A stretch of 64,000 bases of DNA, from contig JASPKZ010010272.1 in NCBI GenBank assembly GCA_030220185.1, positions 4,823,501 to 4,887,500 on the forward strand, given 5' to 3'. The notes under the pieces are model-generated. The model was not told the DNA's origin. It ran no database searches and was given only the letters and a program-made list of their open reading frames with translations. Position 1 is the first letter of the stretch, and every line of letters starts with the position of its first letter. Source of the stretch: Diploptera punctata (taxonomy: Eukaryota; Arthropoda; Insecta; Blattodea; Blaberidae). Made by a program: the position numbers and the translations under genes. Shown here in pieces: positions 21,321 through 32,332 of the stretch.

Positions 21321-21913
21321 AGTACATTGCAAGAAACTACTCACTTCTTCTCTTATCAAAAACATAAGACACACATATTACAATGGATACCATCTCACTG
21401 CAGAATCAATGGAAATGAAGTAGCCGATATGCTGACAAAACGAGGAGCAATGTGTTTACAGCAAGCTTATTCAAACACATCTTATCGCTCAAAAATCATT
21501 TTTATCAAACAAATGGTAAAAAACACATTCTCAACCAATCTTCAGATTCAAATTGAAGAAAAACAATGGAAAAACACTATCCACACTACACCAGATGCAC
21601 TTTGAAACGAAGCTGTAACATATTTTCGACTAAATACAAGACATGATTGTCTTGCAGCTCATCTTCATCGAATTGGAATTTACAGAAATCCTCATTGTCC
21701 TCTGTACTTCACAAACACTAACATGGACAGAAACCACCTACCACAGTGTCAAGCACTTCACTCTTCTATGCTCAAAGATAGATACTGGGAAACAAGAGCA
21801 TAAACTTTGTTTTGCTATGAGGTTTTACTGTTTTAATTCATTGTTAACAGTCAGTTGTTTACTCATAATAATGAACAATCACTTCTGTCATGTCCCTCCA
21901 TTTGTATAAATAA
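21321..21913 (+). pseudogene. LINE 3' fragment with RNase H domain (before unit D)
   Basis: The open frame at 21327-21605 keeps IPSHCRINGNEVADMLTKRGA. A second frame (21643-21909) covers the decayed zinc-knuckle-like tail. This is the uninterrupted sister of the copy at 18127-18870, and the end is followed by CACATTAAATGCTCATC. Confidence 0.75.
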
Positions 21914-22082
21914 CACATTAAATGCTCATCAAACTGAAAGAGGCTAAGAGAAAACATAGCAATTTTTACTTTACATTAAGCATGAAAAGAAACAAAAAAT
22001 TGGTCATACATTTTCTGTAATTAATCACTGATTTAACATTAATTAAGTTTTAAATTATATATGAAATATAATTCTATTTTGC

Positions 22083-22088
22083 TTTATT
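22083..22088 (-). terminator. Candidate poly(A) signal, unit D
   Basis: AATAAA on the minus strand, 93 nt downstream of the unit D stop codon. Confidence 0.5.
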
Positions 22089-22180
22089 GAGTTAAAAAAT
22101 TACGATTGATTGGCATAGAAAATTTCAAAACCCAATCTTCCATGATCCACATTTCGCTTAAAAAAATGTTCAAATCCAGT

Positions 22181-23057
22181 TTACAATGGTTCGCCATGTA
22201 CCTTCTGATGTGTTTTAAGTAATGTTTTAGTCACAAAATCTTTTTCACAAATTGAACAAGAATATGGACGATAGCCTGTATGGTATCTTTTGTGGATGGT
22301 AAGTGTAGACAACTGTGTGTAACTTTTTCCACAAACATCACACTTATATGGACGTTCTCCAGTGTGTGTTCGCATATGCGTACTCATATATTTGTGACAA
22401 TTAAATGATTTACCACATATATCACAAGTACTAGGTTTCTCCCCTGTATGAATACGTTTGTGGGTTTTTAATGATGCCACTGATGTAACAGCTTTTCCGC
22501 ATATATCACAGATATGTACATTTGTCCCTTCATGGGATTTCATATGACGTTTTAATGTAATAATGTTACTCAATTTTTTACCACATTGTGTACATTCTTT
22601 GGGAGTACTTAAATGTTTCATACTTGTATGACTATTCAACAAACTTCTTGAGGTAAATTCCTTACCACAGTAATTGCAAACGAATGGCTTCTGTCCGCTG
22701 TGTAGATTTTCATGACCTTGCAAAACTCTTGCAGAAAAACAACCATATCCACAAATTTTACAGACGTGGGTATAGTGGCCAAAATGACGTCTTTTATGTG
22801 TAATGAGACCAAATTTAAAATGAGTAGCAAAACCACAAATATCACAAACATGATTCTTCTCATCTGTATGAGTTTTGGCATGGTTCTTCATCTGGTCCTT
22901 ACTTTTAAAACTCTTATTACATATATCACATGTGAAGATTTTATCGTAATGAGTGTATCTGTGAGCATAAAGTGCATGTTTGGTTAAGAGCTTGCTACAA
23001 ATCGGACATTGCTTCATTTCAGGTTTAGGAATGCTAACCATTTCTCTCTCCAGAGAC
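22181..23057 (-). CDS. C2H2 zinc-finger terminal exon, array unit D (10 fingers)
   Basis: A putative nuclear DNA-binding protein. Coding starts at 23057 after CTTTTCTTTTCTAG. Ten intact fingers in array order. It is the near-duplicate of unit C but already differs in recognition helices: finger 2 is KDQMKNHAKTH (C: KAQLKNHAKTH), finger 3 FKFGLITHKRRH (C: FKHCLNTHKRRH), finger 4 SARVLQGH (C: STRDLQGH) and finger 8 NCHKYMSTH (C: NSLKYIRTH). Finger 6 has GKKLSN instead of GKKFSN. The C/D differences are at least as dense in coding as in the flanks, consistent with relaxed or diversifying change. Confidence 0.9.
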
Positions 23058-23435
23058 CTAGAAAAGAAAAGAGAAACATGCATAAACATGGCGACTCTAT
23101 GTAGAAACCGCATAAAATACTCCAACATAAAACTATCTAAGCTTGAAAGAAAAAAATGGTTCTCTACCTATAAATAAAAGATGAAGAATGAAAAATTAAA
23201 AGGGATAAGATATTTTATACTACTCCATGCTCAAATATTCTCCATCTACTCCATGCTCAAATATACTATCCATTTATTTCAAATAATCTTTACTTCAAGA
23301 ACTTGCAGAAAATACATACAGCATTCATTCCCTGTTGGATATTTTCTTGCCTTCTGGCAAATCGTCACTCAATGTACCTGAACCGCAGTAACATAATATT
23401 AATAATGAATCACTCAGATTCAAATATGATGTTTA

Positions 23436-23550
23436 CTATATTTGAAATTTCATGTTCCTTCGCTTTGGATTACACAAAATCTTCAGTTTTTGAAACCTTA
23501 ATATTCTCTTCAACATCTGGCTTAACATACATTTTGTATTTAAGTTCCTT
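23436..23550 (-). pseudogene. Decayed linker-coding relic (unit D)
   Basis: Matches the 42130-42250 coding segment with the shared deletion (CATCTGGCTTAACATACATT). Almost identical to the unit C relic. Confidence 0.7.
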
Positions 23551-23940
23551 CCATATTTGTTTATTTATCTCTTCAAATATAACTTGTCCTTCAGTGAGAA
23601 GCATTAAATTAACAAAATAAATAAATAAATAAAACATTGAAAGAAGCCCTACTGGTTTTATAAAATAATGCTTAAATTTCTATTAGAAGTCTTCTGAAAA
23701 AGAAGCTGTCATTTGCGTGATCTAGCAATGGTTAGTAGCACTTGGTGTTCGAGAATTAACAATGCATAAGATAAAAATCTGCATTTAGACTGAAGTGCTC
23801 AGGTAGCTCAGCTGGTAGGGTATGGGCATAGGAAACCAAAGGTTCTGGGTTCAAACCCCAGTCTGAGCTTATATTTTTCTCTTCAAATATAATTTGTCCT
23901 TCAGGCGGAAGTAATAAATTAATAATAAAAACATTGAATA
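23551..23940 (+). repeat. tRNA-derived SINE (family A), unit D copy
   Basis: A tRNA-like domain at 23797-23868, identical to unit C. The body has a (AAAT)n expansion near 23618. Confidence 0.75.
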
Positions 23941-24222
23941 CTATGTATAGTAATCTAATTCTGTTCCTCCATAATTAAAAAATTAAGAAATTCTAAATTG
24001 AAATAATTTTGATTCTACGGCATTCTTTTAGTACAATAACACCAAGCTAATGAATATTTATATTAATTTAAATGACTTTGTTTGTACACAGGAGTAGATT
24101 TAATTATCCCCCACAACCCTTTATTGTTTATTTGTTCACAAAGCAAAGATCATTCCCCTATTGAGAGTGCTTAAAAGCCCAGGAATAGCTATTTGTTTAC
24201 TTCAGCACAAAAATTTTCTCCA

Positions 24223-24259
<37 letters not shown>

Positions 24260-24340
24260 ACAGGGACTCCAACTATTTTAGCAGCTATGAAATCAGAACA
24301 GCGAACAAAAAATAGTGATATCGATTGCTGATGTAGATGT
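23940..24340. other. Array-unit spacer with (TA)n
   Basis: Spacer homologous to 15310-15540 and 16800-17000. A TA run of about 28 bp lies at 24227-24254. Confidence 0.5.
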
Positions 24341-24915
24341 AGATGATGCCTTTACACCATTCTCAAGAGTTATGAGGAGATAGTGTGTTTTAACATATTG
24401 TGATGAATTGTTGGTGTGGCTTTTGAATTTCACATGTGAAGAGAAGCGTCAGGTCATACCTTGTATGGTAGAAAAGGAACCATGACTTGCCGTTTGATAA
24501 ATCGGTGAGCATGCATAGAAATTTCCCCACATGTGTCCATAACTCCATTCTAGAAAGGTTGATCCTCGAGTTTTTGATCAGAGAAGTGTCTAAACTGTGA
24601 TTCCAGATGATTCTGACCATCACGTATTTAAGAGGATGTGAGGATCAAACCAGTCAGTTGCAGTCGCATCCAAAGTACGAACGAGTACATGTAATCTAAG
24701 CGAACACACTATGTTCTAAGTGAAACCGTCAGCAATTATAAAGATCAGGACAATTAAATAAATTGTAATCAATTGAGTTGGTGTTTACTTGATGAAAATC
24801 CATATTTATTAATTAAATAAATTGTGTACAGAGAGACATTATTAGCAGCAAATTAGTAAGTTAGTGAAATAAATAAAGTGGATTTGGAAATTATGATGTG
24901 TAAACATCTGCAGTG
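24340..24915 (+). promoter_or_regulatory. LTR-like segment with TATA-like box and initiator, copy 3
   Basis: TATTTAAG (about 24625-24632) and TCAGTT (24654-24659) keep the spacing seen in copy 1. A 60-bp insertion (AATCAATTGAGTTGGTGTTTA...) interrupts the part before the AATAAA-rich end. The open frame at 24390-24623 on the minus strand has no family similarity. Confidence 0.5.
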
Positions 24916-24924
24916 TCTAAAATT

Positions 24925-25015
24925 TAAAATAAAATTCTATTCACCTCATCTCATAACCCATATCCAGGATAAGAATTTTATTTTCAATTTTAAATAGAAC
25001 CTCATTGTGTTATTT
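24925..25015. repeat. Foldback-element fragment P3 (unit copy)
   Basis: AAAATAAAATTCTATTCACC and AAGAATTTTATTTTCAA, then CCTCATTGTGTTATTTCC. Confidence 0.6.
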
Positions 25016-25380
25016 CCTATAATGGTTCAATACCTATGGTGTTTATTTAAAAAAATTCTATTACATTCCAATTAGACCATTAGTTTGGACAGTATCTACA
25101 AATGGCTAATTAGGGATGGGATAAGGGAAATTGCTTTATTGGTTATGTTGGGGAATATTCTTAGAGATGTCACCACAGCGTTACTTATTGGTTTCATTAA
25201 ATATGTGTTATATAAATGCAATAATTCATCACATATACATTATGATACTACTTAACTGTAATAAGTTACATAAGGCTTTTGTTATATTATAGAATGTCAA
25301 AAAATCATTATTAGGCCGTGTAAATCAATACAAAATTCACCTACAGCAAGTCCCTTAATAGTGTTATCAACATTGTGGGA

Positions 25381-25707
25381 GTCCCGAGCCATAGCCGAGT
25401 GGTTAAGGTAGGAAGCCTTGGCACAGAGCTACGGGACTTGTGCTGGTTCAAGTCTCCATGGGGAAACAAATTTTCTCATGGTATTTCGGCCAGTATGGGA
25501 CCGGTGTCCACCCAGCATCGTGATGCATTTGGGTAGCTACAATAAGTAGCGGTTCCAGGTTGAGAAAACCAGCTATAACGGCTGGGGGACTTGACATGCT
25601 GACCACATGTCTGATTATCATCTACCTCTGTGATTGACACATGTGGATGTGAGGCCAGCAGCCGGATGGTAGGTTAAGGGCCTTGTAGGGCTATTGCGCC
25701 AGGAGTT
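25381..25707 (+). mobile_element. tRNA-derived SINE (family C) with 12-bp target-site duplication
   Basis: AACATTGTGGGA flanks the insert at 25369-25380 and 25708-25719. The head is tRNA-like (AGCCATAGCCGAGTGGTTAA, CTGGTTCAAGTCTCC), resembling a Ser/Leu-type tRNA with a longer variable part. A body of about 230 bp follows and ends GCGCCAGGAGTT. The empty site is visible in unit B's flank at about 11201-11228 (TATCAATATTGTGGGAACAG). Confidence 0.9.
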
Positions 25708-25870
25708 AACATTGTGGGAACAGGTTGTTGCTCATAAAAATAATGTTATTGTGACATGGGTTATACAATTGGAATTAAGAAGTTTTGCAAGACCATTAAC
25801 CACAAATCTGTATTTAAAAAAATATACAACATCTGAGTTTAAGAGCCATTGAAATACATACATTAAATGC

Positions 25871-26455
25871 AAGTAGAGTGCAAGAAACTTTTAACTGTTC
25901 TTTATCAAAAACATAAGATAGTAGTATTAAAATGGATACAATCTAACAGTGGAATCAATGGAAATGAAGTAGCCGATATGCTGGCAAAACGTGGAGCAAT
26001 GTGTTTACAGCAACCTAATTCAAACACATGTTATCGTTTAGCAATACTTTTTATCAAACAAATGGTAAAAAACACATTCTCAGTCAATCTTTAGATTCAA
26101 ATTCAAGAAAAATTATGGAAAAACATTATCCATATTACATTAGATGCATCTCGAAAGGAAGCTGTAGAATATTTTTGACTAAACACAGGAAATTGTCTTG
26201 CAGCTCATTTTTATTGAATCGGAATTTACAGAAGTCCTCATTGCCCTCTGTAACTTCACTAACACGGACAGAAACTACCTGCTACAGTGTCAAGCACTTC
26301 ACTCTGCTATGCTGGATAGATACTGGGAAGCAAGAGTCAAACTTTCTGTTTTGCTAGGATGTCTTATTGTCTTAATTTATCGTTATTTGTTTATTCATAA
26401 TAATGACAATGTCTTCTGTCAAGTCCCCTGCATTTGTATAAATAAGTAAATAAAA
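25871..26455 (+). pseudogene. LINE 3' fragment with RNase H domain (before unit E)
   Basis: Keeps GINGNEVADMLAKRGA, while the conserved PSHC has changed to QSNS. The downstream tail is shifted in frame (26198-26449). It ends AAATAAGTAAATAAAA. Confidence 0.75.
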
Positions 26456-26709
26456 CTTTAATGCACAGCAAAGGGATAGAGGCTAAGAGAAAAAGTAGTA
26501 CTTTTTACTTGATATTAAACATAAAAAAAGTATTGTCATACATTTTCTGTAATTCTTCACTGATTTAACTTTAATTAAGTTTTAAATTATTTATGGCAAT
26601 GAAATTCTATTTTGCCTTATTGAGTTAAATTAAAATTGATTGGCTTAGAAAATGTTCACACCCAATCTCCAATGATCTACCTTTCGCTTAAAAAATGTTC
26701 AAATCCAGT

Positions 26710-27585
26710 CTACAATGGTTCGCCATGTACCTTCTGGTGTGTTTTAAGTAATGTTTTAGTCACAAAATCTTTTTCACAAATTGAACAAGAATATGGACGA
26801 TAGCCTGTATGGTATCTTTTGTGGATGGTAAGAGTAGACAACTGTGTGTAACATTTTCCACAAACATCGCACTTATAAGGACGTCTCCAGTGTGTGTTCG
26901 CATATGGGTTCTCATATATGTGAGACTATTAAATGATTTACCACATATATCACAAGTGCTAGGTTTCTCCCCTGTATGAATACGTTTATGGGCTGCTAAT
27001 GATCCCACTGATGTAACAGCTTTTCCACATATATCACAGAGATGTATATTTGTCCCTTCATGGGATTTCATATGACGTTTTAATGTAACAGTGTTACTAA
27101 ATTTTTTACCACATTGTGTGCATTCTTGGGGAGTATTTAAGTGTATCATACGTGTATGACCATTCAACAAACATTTTGTGGTAAATTCCTTGCCACAGTA
27201 ATTGCAAGCGAATGGCTTTTGTCCACTGTGTAGATTTTCATGACCTTTCAAAACCGTTGCAGAAAAACAACCATATCCACAAATTTTACAGACGTGGGTA
27301 TATTGACCAAAATGACGTCGTTTATGTTTATTAAGACCATCTTTAAAACGAGTAGCAAAACCACAAATATCACAAACATAATTCTTGTCATCTTCATGTA
27401 TTTTGCGATGGCCATTCAGCTGGTTCTTACTTTTAAAACGCTTGTTACATATATCACATGGGAAGATTTTATCGTAATGTGTGAATCTGTGAGCATAAAG
27501 TGCATGTTTGGTGAATTGCTTGCCACAAATCGGACATTGCTTCATATCAGGATTAGGAAAGCTAACCATTTCTCTCTCCAGAAAC
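26710..27585 (-). pseudogene. C2H2 zinc-finger terminal exon, array unit E, frameshifted
   Basis: This is homologous to the other array exons from the acceptor at 27585 to the ancestral stop at 26710. One base is missing near 26884: GGACGTCTCCAG here against GGACGTTCTCCAG in all sisters. It lies in the linker after finger 8. The frame then reads TGDVLISAMF and stops at 26760, so fingers 9 and 10 are lost from the product although their DNA is intact. Eight fingers remain in frame, including CPICGKQF, CDICNKRF, CDICGFAT with FKDGLNKH, and CNYCGKEF. It is either a young pseudogene, an eight-finger variant with a novel tail, or a sequencing error. Confidence 0.8.
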
Positions 27586-27639
27586 CTAGAAAAGAAAAGA
27601 GAAATGTGCATAAACATGGCAACTCTATCTATGTAGATA

Positions 27640-28240
27640 CCACATAAAATACTCCAAAATAAAACTACCTAAGCTTGAAAGAAGAAAAATGATAACTTTA
27701 AAATTAATCATAAAAAATTTAAAAAATAAAGATTTTGAGAAAAAAATATTCCAATTCCTTACAAAATTGTCGATGTCGTGCTCACAAGCTAACTTCTCTG
27801 TTTATCTTTTCATTGATATGACAATTCCATTTTTACAAATTTGCTGAATTCACATTAGCGTATCATTCTATTAATTCCAGCAATTTTCCATGCTTTTCTT
27901 TGGAGTGTACACAGAACAACTTTTTCAGATTGCTTGTTTTTTTTAATTGGCAGAGGTCCAAACTGACATTCTACTGATCTATTGAAGTGTTCTTCAAAAT
28001 ATTTTCTTACCTGGTGTTAAAAAACCGCATGGTGTAAGAATGTAAATTTGTGTCTATCATAAATTTTGAGTTACTGAAGTTTAAACAAGAATTAAAATTA
28101 ATTGTTTTGATAATATGAACACGAAGCAACTATAGAGGGATGAAATAAGTATAAGTAAACTGTTCTAGAGCAATTCACCAGTCATGGAATGTTTTCTTTT
28201 TCCATGTACATTACATTCATTTGTTCCTGTTAATACATTG
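27640..28240. other. Spacer unlike the other units
   Basis: After about 27690 the sequence departs from units A-D. The linker relic and SINE are absent. AT-rich, no gene recognised. Confidence 0.45.
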
Positions 28241-28253
28241 CTATCATAACAAT

Positions 28254-28533
28254 CCATCCATCCAAGGGCAGGTCTTTCACTGCAATCATAGAATTTTATG
28301 CTATGCTTTGCAGCTTTACTAGGGAATTATAGGTATGGTACCACCCCATTCTTTCCACACCGGTGAAGGATGATGATAATGATAAGGATGATGATGGCTG
28401 GATAATTTTTGGGGAGGAAAAACCCCGAAAAAAAAAAAAAACCAGCCAGGAACCTGTCCTGACCGGGAATCGAATCCGGGCCCGCTGCATGACAAGGCAG
28501 CATGCTACCTCGAGACCACAGCGGTGGACATAC
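28254..28533 (-). mobile_element. tRNA-derived SINE (family B) with 11-bp target-site duplication
   Basis: ATCATAACAAT flanks it at 28243-28253 and 28534-28544. On the minus strand it starts CCACCGCTGTGGTCTCGAGG, has a B-box-like GGATTCGATTCCC and ends in a GGATGGATGG tail. The open frames on both strands here are by-products. Confidence 0.9.
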
Positions 28534-28681
28534 ATCATAACAATATCAGAACAAATTTCGTAAGATCTTATAAGGGAAGAACTAGTGTGTGGAGATTTTA
28601 AAAATAAAAAACATATGTAAAGGTATTTTCATTGTTTTTATTTAAATTAACATTTTCCAATCCTGGATAGAACCCTAATTG

Positions 28682-28790
28682 TTTGAATGGTGTAATGGAC
28701 AGCACACTCTTACGGAGAACAAGAAGTCCAAGGTTCAAATCTCGGTTCAAGCGTTAATTTTTCTTTTTTAAATTAAATATGTAAAGGTCT
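28682..28790 (+). repeat. Decayed tRNA-like repeat
   Basis: GGTGTAATGGACAGC and AAGGTTCAAATCTCGGTTCA resemble A and B boxes. A TTTTTCTTTTTTAAATTAAA tail follows. Confidence 0.45.
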
Positions 28791-28923
28791 TTGTTGTATA
28801 AAATGCAACCTAATTTTAGACACAAAAAACAAAACAAAAAAATGTATATACACACACACATTGATGTTATAATTAAGTTTTAACATTATGCAATGCAGGC
28901 GTATTTATTTGCAGGTTTATTTT

Positions 28924-28927
<4 letters not shown>

Positions 28928-28976
<49 letters not shown>

Positions 28977-28986
28977 CACACACACA
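28928..28986. repeat. (TA)n(CA)n microsatellite
   Basis: A long TA run passing into CACACA. The 107-residue open frame at 28893-29216 is built on it and is not credible. Confidence 0.9.
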
Positions 28987-28999
28987 GCAGTATGGAAGA

Positions 29000-29870
29000 T
29001 ATAGTAGTTGAAACTGGTCTACCTCAGGTATTTTCATACTTTCGATTAAAGTGTTCTACAAAGTGTTCAGGATTTCTCCAAATTGGTATGCATGTGCAGC
29101 TGCAAGTTGATCACCAAACATCCACCATTGACCAACCACTATTGACTACCAGCCACCGATTGTTTAACACCAACCAATCATTATTAACCACTTATTCACC
29201 AAACAACCGTCATTGAATGTTTTAGAATGAGCGAGGATGTACTGGAATGTGCTTGAATGTACTAGAATGATCTGGATCAGAAGAAATGAGAATGTTTTGG
29301 ATTGTTATGTGTATTAAGTAAAGTCAAAAGATGGCATGAAGAAATAAAACAGAAGAAGAACGAGAAGCATGCCTAGCACCGTTACATGAAAATTCCAGTG
29401 AAGCAGAGATAATCATACAAAAGAGCAACATGAAAATGTTAGAGAAGCAGATCAAATAAGACAATGGAAAAATCCAAGGAGCAAGTCCTCCAGTGGTGGG
29501 TCCTGAGTCTGAAGATTTTCAGGCTTGTAAAAATTCCTTAAGCCTGAATAAAAGGCCTCTAAGAAAAATTTACCTATCTTCAACATCCTAGCAATAACTT
29601 AGTTGCCTGCTAGATGTCTCATTTAGTCAGTACGTTGACCACATGCCACTCATGACATATATGGACAAATAAGGTAACTAAAATGAACTTGGTCGATTAA
29701 CTCCAAAGAGAGAAGAGGAAATGGCTGGACATTGGGCTATGCCATTACAGAGAGATTACATATGGATGATGGGGATGACTTCTGGCACTATATAAGGTAA
29801 AGCATGACGCATCAATTGACTTTTTATAAATAAAAATACACTTTATTTTATAATAAAACTACCAAAGTTT
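29000..29870. other. Intergenic DNA with a possible coding relic
   Basis: Nothing firm. At 29340-29450 the plus strand encodes an acidic/basic peptide (EEEREACLAPLHENSSEAE) reminiscent of motifs found in arthropod Helitron-type or unclassified repeats. The repeated GAATG words at 29215-29300 may be a short satellite. Confidence 0.3.
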
Positions 29871-29874
29871 AGTT

Positions 29875-29984
29875 GATTTTCATAAATGTTTATTTCAATC
29901 AATATTCATGACAGTATACATCTGAAGACAGTGTATCAAAACAGCTGTCATCATTATTGATTAATATAAATATTTATGAAAATC
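29875..29984. repeat. Inverted repeat P11
   Basis: The left arm GATTTTCATAAATGTTTATT pairs with AATATTTATGAAAATC at the right. The loop holds CTGAAGACAGTGTATCAAAA, the CTGAAGA...AAAAC arrangement seen in the larger palindromes. Confidence 0.6.
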
Positions 29985-30400
29985 AATAAAACATTGAAAC
30001 ATTTTATTTAATAAATGAACAATATTGTTTTTCATCAAGTAAATGCCAAATCAATCGATTTCTTAAAAATATACTGATAAAATAAAAGTAGAAAGTGAAC
30101 AGTGAAAAAGAAAAAAGGGAATAATTGGAAATTGAAAAAAAAATTGAAAGTTGTAAATTAAAGAACTGGAAAGGGATAAACTGAAATTGAAAATATTTAT
30201 TGTATTCTATTGTAAGCCTATGTTTTCCCTTTACAGAGATTTAGGCGCTCTTATAAAGATAAAAAAAGCAATGCGTGAGAGAGAATTATTGCAATCATAA
30301 ATCGTATCGCAAAAGCAAAATATGGTGCACAGAAATTATACAAAAGAAGAGAAGCATGTCTATATGAACTTACCAATAGAATTTTTCAATTCATTAAATC
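29985..30400. other. Intergenic DNA
   Basis: AT-rich, many A-tracts, no gene recognised. The array-unit sequence resumes at about 30410. Confidence 0.4.
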
Positions 30401-30689
30401 TGCCCTATTTCCCATGATTCTTGAAACAGCGCACAGTTTATGCACAACCTAGGAAGTCATATTAGACATATAGTTCACAAGGCTGTTAGAACTTCTGATA
30501 TCAAAGCAAAGATCCTCCCCAATTACAAAGTGATTAATCCCTCAAGAATAGCAATGTTTTTCACTTCACCACAAAAATGTTCTCCCACTTATATGCAGAA
30601 ACAGTGACTCAAACTATTTTAGCTGCCATGAAATCAGAACACCAAATAAAAAATAGATTGATTGTTGAGGTAGATTATGCCTTTACACC

Positions 30690-31180
30690 CTTCCCAAGAG
30701 TTATGAGGAGATAGTGTGTTTTAATAAATTGTGATGCATTGTTGGTGTGGCTTTTGAATTCTGCAGGTGAAGAGAAGAGTTGGGTTTTGCCTTGTATGAT
30801 AGAGACGGAATTGTGAGCTGCTGATTCATGAATCGGCGAGCCCACATAGAAATTTCCACATGTGTCTATACGTCCACTCTGGAAAGTCCTTGCATCTTCG
30901 ATCCGAGAAGTGTCTCAACTGTGATTTCAGGTGGTTCTAACCATCATATATATAAGAAGATGTGTCAAACCAGTCAGTTACAGTTGTGTCCAAAGTACGA
31001 ACGAGTATATGAAATCTAAGTGCGAAGACAAGATGTTCTAAGTGAAACCATCGGCAAATATAAAGATCATGACAATTAAATAAATTGTGTAGAGAGAGAC
31101 TTTATTAGCAGCAAATTAATAAGTTAGTGAAATTAATAGAGTGAATTTGGAAATTTTGTGAACATCTGCAGTGTTTAAAA
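30690..31180 (+). promoter_or_regulatory. LTR-like segment with TATA box and initiator, copy 4
   Basis: TATATATAAG (30947-30956) and TCAGTT (30974-30979) at promoter spacing, with AATAAATTGTG downstream. Homologous to the copies at 10230, 17020 and 24340. Confidence 0.5.
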
Positions 31181-31184
31181 TTTA

Positions 31185-31285
31185 AAAATACTATTTTTTT
31201 TCACCTCACCTCTTATCCCATAACGAGGATATGAGGTGAGCTGAAAAGAATATTATTTTAAATCAAACCTCATAGTGTCATTTCT
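31185..31285. repeat. Foldback-element fragment P3 (unit F copy)
   Basis: CACCTCACCTCTTATCCC and GGATATGAGGTGAG are inverted to each other. The AACCTCATAGTGTCATTTC tail follows. Confidence 0.65.
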
Positions 31286-31327
31286 TATAATGGTGCAATA
31301 TGTGTGGTGTTTATTTATAGAAATTCT

Positions 31328-32078
31328 TCTTCTTCTTTCCAAGTATTAGGCCAAGGCCTGTTACGATCCTATAGAAAATTTTCCCTCCAGCGTTTCATAG
31401 GACGGCCCAGTGATCTTCGCCCTCTTGGTATATAATTACAAACAGCTTTGGGGATCCGATTTGAACTCATTCTTTCAAGATGGTGTTTCCAATTTAGTTG
31501 GTACTGTTTAATATATTCCAAAATTGGCGTAGTCTTCAATTCTTTTAAGATATCGGTGTTCCTTTTCCGATCCCATCTGGTGTAACCCGCTGTTCTGCGC
31601 ATGAATCTCATTTCACAAGCCGTTATTCTGCTTTCATGTTGTTTTCTTAGTGTCCATGCTTCACTACCATATGTCAACACTGGTCTAGCCAAAGTGTTAT
31701 ATAAACGTAATCTGGTGTTTTTTTGTACAAGGGATGGTTTCATAACTTGATTAATAATTCCTAAACTTTTATTATAACTAGTAACTTTTTCAGGGATATC
31801 CTTTTCATCCCAGATAGAGAGATAATATCCAAGATATTTAAATTGATTAGATCTCTCTAAAATTTTATTCTGGAGACAGATTTTACTTTGTATGGGGTCC
31901 TTCCCATGAAATGCCATAATTTTAGTTTTGTTGATTGATATTTCCATATTAAATTTGGCACCTATTTTTTGTAAATTATAAATTGATCGTTGCAAATCAT
32001 TTTCGGAAAGTGCCAGAAGAGCTAAATCGTCTGCAAAAAGAATAGCATCGAGTTTGAGGTTTCCCGGAAGGATCAAAC
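31328..32078 (-). mobile_element. 5'-truncated LINE with RT C-terminal coding and 14-bp target-site duplication
   Basis: TTTATAGAAATTCT flanks the insert (31314-31327 and 32079-32092). The minus-strand open frame (32076-31369, 235 aa) contains the RT catalytic motif FADDLALLA, then ISINKTKIMAF and FKYLGYYLS. The C-terminal region YGSEAWTLR..HESRI and GRPMKRWREN follows. The 3' end is an AAGAAGAAG-type simple tail instead of poly(A). The sequence is intact over this frame, so the insertion is fairly young. Empty sites remain in units A (about 10910) and B (about 17640). It belongs to the Jockey/CR1/RTE-like range of LINEs; the clade is not settled. Confidence 0.85.
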
Positions 32079-32332
32079 TTTATAGAAATTCTATTGCAGT
32101 ATTTACAAATGGCTAATTAGGGAAGGAATAAGGGAAATTGCTTTATTGGTTGATGTTGGGGAATATTCTTAGAGATGTTGCCAGTTACTTATTGGTTTCA
32201 TTAAATGTGTTATATAATATGCACTGATTCATAACTGTATCATTAGCTTTTGTTATTTTATAGAATGTCACAAAAATCATTGTTAGGACCTATAAATCAT
32301 TACAAACTTGGGAGATACTGCCGGTTCCTTAA

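Noticed and set aside
28893..29216. 107-residue frame
   Set aside because: Built on a (TA)n(CA)n microsatellite.
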